DNA from: Halicephalobus mephisto
Lineage: Eukaryota; Nematoda; Chromadorea; Rhabditida; Panagrolaimidae
Direction: 5' to 3'
Length of the DNA stretch: 64,000 nucleotides
NCBI GenBank assembly: GCA_009193035.1
Contig: SWDT01000077.1
Coordinates: forward strand, 1 to 64,000
Part shown: one piece after another, positions 59,973 to 64,000 of the stretch
Layout: every line of letters begins with the position of its first letter
Numbering within the stretch: position 1 is the first letter of the stretch
The notes under the pieces: generated by a model
What the model was told of the DNA's origin: nothing
The model's input: only the letters and a program-made list of their open reading frames with translations
Databases searched by the model: none
Made by a program: the position numbers and the translations under genes

Positions 59973-61785
59973 TCATCCAAGGAAGCCAAAACAGTTCATC
60001 GGAATAAATTCGTTTTTTTTCGTTTTTGATTTTTCTTCGACATTTTCGTAATAATCAGAATCCAAAGTTCCCCTGTCTTGTCCGCTGGATTCTACTTGAT
60101 CGTAATAATCCCTTTTTTCTCTTTCCGAGATTTCGAAATCTTCGAAATCAGATTCTACAGTATCCCGTTTGGGTCTTGCAAGAATCAAGTTTTCTTCATC
60201 CAGAGAAAATCCGAAATTTTGATTTTTCGAGGATTTTGGTCTTTGTGAAATTCGATTTTTTTGAGATTCTGAATTCTGAAAACGAACAGGTACGGTAGCT
60301 GTGGGGACGTGGATCGGAGAAGTCGAAAATTTCGGATTAAAAAAAAATTTTTTTTCATCCGTAGTTTTGTGATTAATGAGGACTTCTGGAGCCGATGGTT
60401 TCGGATGCAGGACGTCCGTCGAGGAAAGGACCCTGTGGCTGTGGGTGGACCAAGTCCTCGATCCCATTGCCGAAGATCTGGCGGATTTACCGATCGGTTT
60501 AACAATCCTTGAAATTTTTGGAGGATCTGCTTCTGATTCCGAAGGAACAATTATCGTCGGATCCGAAGTGTAAGATTCCTTAGGATCTACAGTATCCTTC
60601 GGTTCGATTACTGTAATGAATCGATCGACAACTTGGAATCCTTGAGAAAACAGTCGACATTGGTCTTCAGAAAGTCCTTGTTCTCGGCAGACAGAAATTA
60701 CGGAATCTGGGTTACTGTAATGGAAGTATTATTTTCGATTTAAAATTTTCAAAATTCCATTTTTTCGAAAAATTTCGAAATTTAAAATTTAAAAAAATTC
60801 TAAAACAATTTCGTAATAATTTTTTTTAAAAAAAATTGAATTTATTAAAAATTAATTTTTTTCGAAATTTAAAATTTAAAAAATTCTAAAATTATTTCGT
60901 AATAATTTTTTTATTTAAAAAAAATGAATTTATTAAAATTAATTTTTTTCGAAATTTAAAATTTAAAAAAAATTGAATTTATTAAAAATTAATTTTTTTC
61001 GAAATTTAAAATTCTAAAATTATTTCGTAATAATTTCAAAATTTTAAATTATTAATTAATGACTTACTTTATTATTGTTTTTCTTATTTTTTTGTCGCTT
61101 ATTAATTGAGCTGCAAAATTCAAATTTGCAAAACTTTCGTCATGTTTGAAATTGTGAGCGGCACAAGCGATAAATTTGCATATTTTAGAATCTCCTCTGC
61201 AAATAGGGATGTTTTTAACGACGTCTTTTTCTTCATCAACCCCCAAGGCTGCTTGTTGATGATCTTCAAAAATCGGAGGATCCTCATTTCCCACCCTGGG
61301 GATCATCGGAGAATCCATGTCCCTGAGGGGCTGAGAAGGATCAAAAATCGGCTTAACTATGTTCAATGCCCCCTGGATCAAGTCTTGAAGAGAAACTAAA
61401 AACAAATAATTTTAAAAAATAAAATCAAAAAAGTAAAAAAAATATTTTTTTAAAAACAAATAATTCAAAAAATCAAAAATACATAAATACATAAATATTT
61501 CTTAAGTAAAATATATTTAAAAATTTTTCGAAATAAATAAATAAATTTTTTTTAAATTAATAATTTATTAAAATAAATAAATTTTTAAATTAATAATTTT
61601 AAAAATAAATAATTTTTAAAAATTAATAAATTTTTTAAATTAATAATTTTTAAAAATAAATAATTTTTTTTAATTAATAATTTTTTTAAAATAAATAATT
61701 TTTTACAGTAATACTTACTTGGTCTTTCATCCGCTGATAATCCGGTGGTCAAGAAGAAAAAAACAAAAATTAGGATCCATTTCAT
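59973..61785 (-). CDS. Secreted acidic protein, family S, member 2
   Basis: Three exons: 61719-61785, 61068-61395 and 59973-60714; 378 aa. A signal peptide (MKWILIFVFFFLTTGLSADE) is followed by an acidic region and the Cys module IPICRGDSKICKFIACAAHN, NLNFAAQLISD, NNPDSVISVCREQGLSEDQC. The spacing recalls the ICNRLNC ... [10 protein letters not shown] ... PELIEQF module of the gene at 54239-57754, so the two are probably related. The C-terminal half is polar, with potential dibasic cleavage sites (RPKRDT, EREKRD) and an acidic Tyr-rich end (DSDYYENVEE). It may be a processed secreted protein. No named family was recognised. Confidence 0.7.
60740..61060. repeat. AT-rich intronic repeat
   Basis: Three to four units of TCTAAAATTATTTCGTAATA and TTTTTCGAAATTTAAAATTT. 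The other intron of the same gene (61400-61715) is filled with TTAATAATTTTTAAAAATAA units. Confidence 0.7.
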
Positions 61786-62792
61786 GGTTCAATCTGAAAA
61801 CCAATCGGATCAGATGACCAAGTGGTAAAAAAGCAATCAATTGATAGCCTCGGGCAACTCCTCCCAAAACTATTTTATTATTAAAAAACAGGAATCGTTA
61901 CTACGAAATTCTAAAAATTGTCTCAACACGAATGTTTGAATTTTTTCATTTGAGATTAAACAGTTCAGAATTTTTGAATTATGGAATTTAAATAAAAAAA
62001 TAAAAAAAATCACATAAAAAGAATATTCATCACGAAGTTTCAAAAAATGTCTCAACACGAAATTCTGGAAACTTTCCAGTTAAGACAGTAATTTTCAAAA
62101 TTATACTTTTCCATGATTTTAAATGACTTATTAATGATGAAATAAATCTCAAAAATTATTATTATTCAAAAAACAATAACATCCATAACAAAAACCCAAA
62201 AATGTCTCAACACGGAATCCTGGAAACTTTCCAGTTAAGACAATAATTTTCAAAATTATACTTTTCCAAGATCCTAAATAATTTACCAATGATGAAATAA
62301 ATCCCAAAAATTATTATTATTCAAAAAACAATAATATCCATAGTAAAAATTCAAAAATATCTCAACACGAAATTCTGGAAACTTCCCAATTGAGACAATA
62401 ATTTTAAAAATCAAGTTTCTTCGTTATCCTAAATGATCCCCTAATGATGAAATAAATCCCAAAAATCACGAACTAAGAAACCCGTTGATCAAAGAATAAA
62501 TCTTCAAATTTCTAAACCACAATCAATAATAAATCCAAAAAGTAAAAGCCACTCTCCAAAAAATCGGTCGGAAACATGCTCCGTCGTGCTCGAGTGCCCA
62601 TCGGCTGTTTGCGAAAAAATCCAGCTTTTTGTCCGATGAAAAACGAAGAGGAGTAAACACTTGATCAACTAAAATCAGGTTGGCTAAACACGTTTTTAAC
62701 CATTTTAGGAATGATTCAAGAGTTTTTAAAACAAGATAATTAAAATTTTTATTGCGCAACTGATTCAGTTCAAGTACTTTATCAAGAGGCCC
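61786..62792. repeat. 150-bp tandem repeat between family-S member 2 and OAT
   Basis: Three good copies (about 62040, 62200 and 62355) and one older copy of a unit with ATGTCTCAACACGAAATTCT and TTATTATTATTCAAAAAACA. Beyond about 62540 the sequence is unique and GC-richer (CATGCTCCGTCGTGCTCGAG); nothing coding was identified there. Confidence 0.8.
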
Positions 62793-64000
62793 TTAGGCAA
62801 ATGACTTGATTGTTTTCTCAATAATCTCAAAAGCATCGTCTATTTCTTTCTCAGTGATGACCAAAGGAGGAGCAAAGCGGATAATATCTCCGTGGGTATT
62901 TTTGCATAAAATTCCATTTTCCTTCAAGGCAAGTACGACCTTCCAAGCATCAATGTCTGAAATTCGGAAATTAATAAATCATCAAAATCATTAAAATCAT
63001 CAAAATTATGAAAATCATCAAAATCGTTTAAAACCATTAAAATTATAAAAATTATTTAAAATCATTAAAATTATAAAAATCATTAAAATTATAAAAATTG
63101 TTTAAAATCATTAAAATTACAAAAACCATTAAAATTATAAAAATTATTTAAAATCATCAAAATTATAAAAATCGTTTAAAATCATTAAAATTACAAAAAC
63201 CATTAAAATTATAAAAATCGTTTAAAATTGCTTAAAACCGTTAAAATTAAAAACATTCCAAAATTTGGCAAATTAAATTCATCAAAAACAAGATCCTCAA
63301 TTTCAAAAATTATCCTCAAAACGCGGAAAAAAATTATTTTCGGTCTAGTTTTTCCAAAATCCAAAAATTCCGGATCAATTTTGATTCAAATTTACAATAA
63401 TTTTAAAAAACTTGCTTTTATTAATTACGATAGCCGACAGTAATCCTTTTCCACGAACAGTTGTAACAATGTCCTTTGGCAAAGTTTTTAATTTATTCAT
63501 TAATCTTTCTCCTTGTTTAGTAGCATTTTCAGCAAGATTTTCATCAATCAAAATTTGAAGAGCTTCCATTGCAACTTTGCAAGCTAATGGATTCCCACCA
63601 TATGTAGATCCATGTTGGCCTGGCTTAATACAAAGCATAATTTCATCATCACACAATGCTGCCGAAATCGGATATACTCCTCCAGATAGGGCTTTCCCAA
63701 GGGTAACAATGTCCGGTCTGACATTCTCATGTTCGACACATAGCATCTTCCCGGTTCTACAAAGTCCAGTTTGAACTTCATCAGCGATCCAGAGAACGTT
63801 GTATTTAGTGCAAAGATCACGGACTCCCTTGAGGTACCCAGGATCTGGAACAACGACTCCAGCTTCTCCTTGGATGGGCTCGACCATGAAAGCCGCAGTA
63901 TTAGGATCGGAAATAGCTTTCTAAAAATCAAACTTATTATTAAAAATAAAAATAAAAATAATTATTAAAATTAAAAATTATTAAAAATCAATTTAACAAG
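62793..64000 (-). CDS. oatr-1: Ornithine aminotransferase, C-terminal part (5' end outside window)
   Basis: Two exons are visible, 63416-63920 and 62793-62956; about 223 residues. Upstream exons lie beyond the window edge. A mitochondrial PLP enzyme interconverting ornithine and glutamate semialdehyde. Visible signatures are [17 protein letters not shown], the PLP-binding Asp in [15 protein letters not shown], the Schiff-base lysine in [12 protein letters not shown], the [18 protein letters not shown] loop and the C-terminal [13 protein letters not shown]. The only donor that keeps the frame between the two exons is GCAAGT (63415-63410 on the minus strand), giving a GC-AG intron and the junction INKN-IDAWKV. 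The intron is filled with AATCATTAAAATTATAAAAA repeats (62970-63240). Confidence 0.92.

Noticed and set aside
1..64000. tRNA, snRNA or rRNA genes
   Set aside because: I looked for T-arm GTTCGA-type words with acceptor stems and for known snRNA/rRNA sequences and saw none convincing; a covariance-model search would be decisive.
1..64000. Bacterial or viral origin of the window
   Set aside because: Spliced genes with conserved phase, nematode-specific families and TTTCAG acceptors throughout exclude a prokaryotic source; the tandem repeats are not CRISPR arrays, since they have no unique spacers.

Overview
The window reads as genomic DNA of a rhabditid nematode. It is AT-rich, with compact genes, introns that end in TTTCAG, and dispersed CTACAGTA/TTACGGTA-type repeats. 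Several proteins are closest, from memory, to Caenorhabditis genes: the LIM-homeodomain factor mec-3, rpl-23, htz-1, sedl-1, nematode carboxylesterases with a C-terminal membrane anchor, and PMP3-like miniproteins. Gene models were assembled by hand from open frames, splice consensus and phase. For every complete multi-exon model the summed exon length is a multiple of three.

Layout. 1-15.8 kb: two tandem, nearly identical type-B carboxylesterase genes (+), separated by a mobile-element-rich spacer that holds a truncated RTE-type retrotransposon, foldback MITEs and a duplicated orphan exon. They converge on a secreted multi-domain protein with a split ShK domain (-). 17.8-21 kb: mec-3 (-), followed by about 4.5 kb of tandem repeats. 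25.7-34.3 kb: an unrecognised four-TM protein with a Ser/Thr-rich repetitive tail (+), tail to tail with a COP1-type RING/WD40 ubiquitin ligase (-). 34.7-39.4 kb: a ferritin lacking ferroxidase residues (+), rpl-23 (-) and a globin (+). 40-44.1 kb: an ACSF3-like mitochondrial acyl-CoA synthetase (-) and the oligosaccharyltransferase subunit ribophorin II (-). 45.4-53 kb: TRAPPC2/sedlin (+), two PMP3-like membrane miniproteins (+) and an ER-type GH47 alpha-mannosidase (+). 54.2-61.8 kb: two related secreted proteins (-), the first carrying the histone H2A.Z gene antisense inside its first intron. 62.8-64 kb: the 3' part of ornithine aminotransferase (-), cut by the window edge and containing an apparent GC-AG intron.

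The genes are mostly unrelated in function, as expected for a eukaryotic chromosome. Loose links are ER protein processing (ribophorin II, GH47 mannosidase, TRAPPC2) and the linked family of secreted proteins. The features most worth following up are the ferritin with an L-chain-like dead ferroxidase site, the COP1 orthologue, the esterase segmental duplication with its orphan exon, the nested htz-1 gene and the MITE families. No tRNA, rRNA or CRISPR was recognised.
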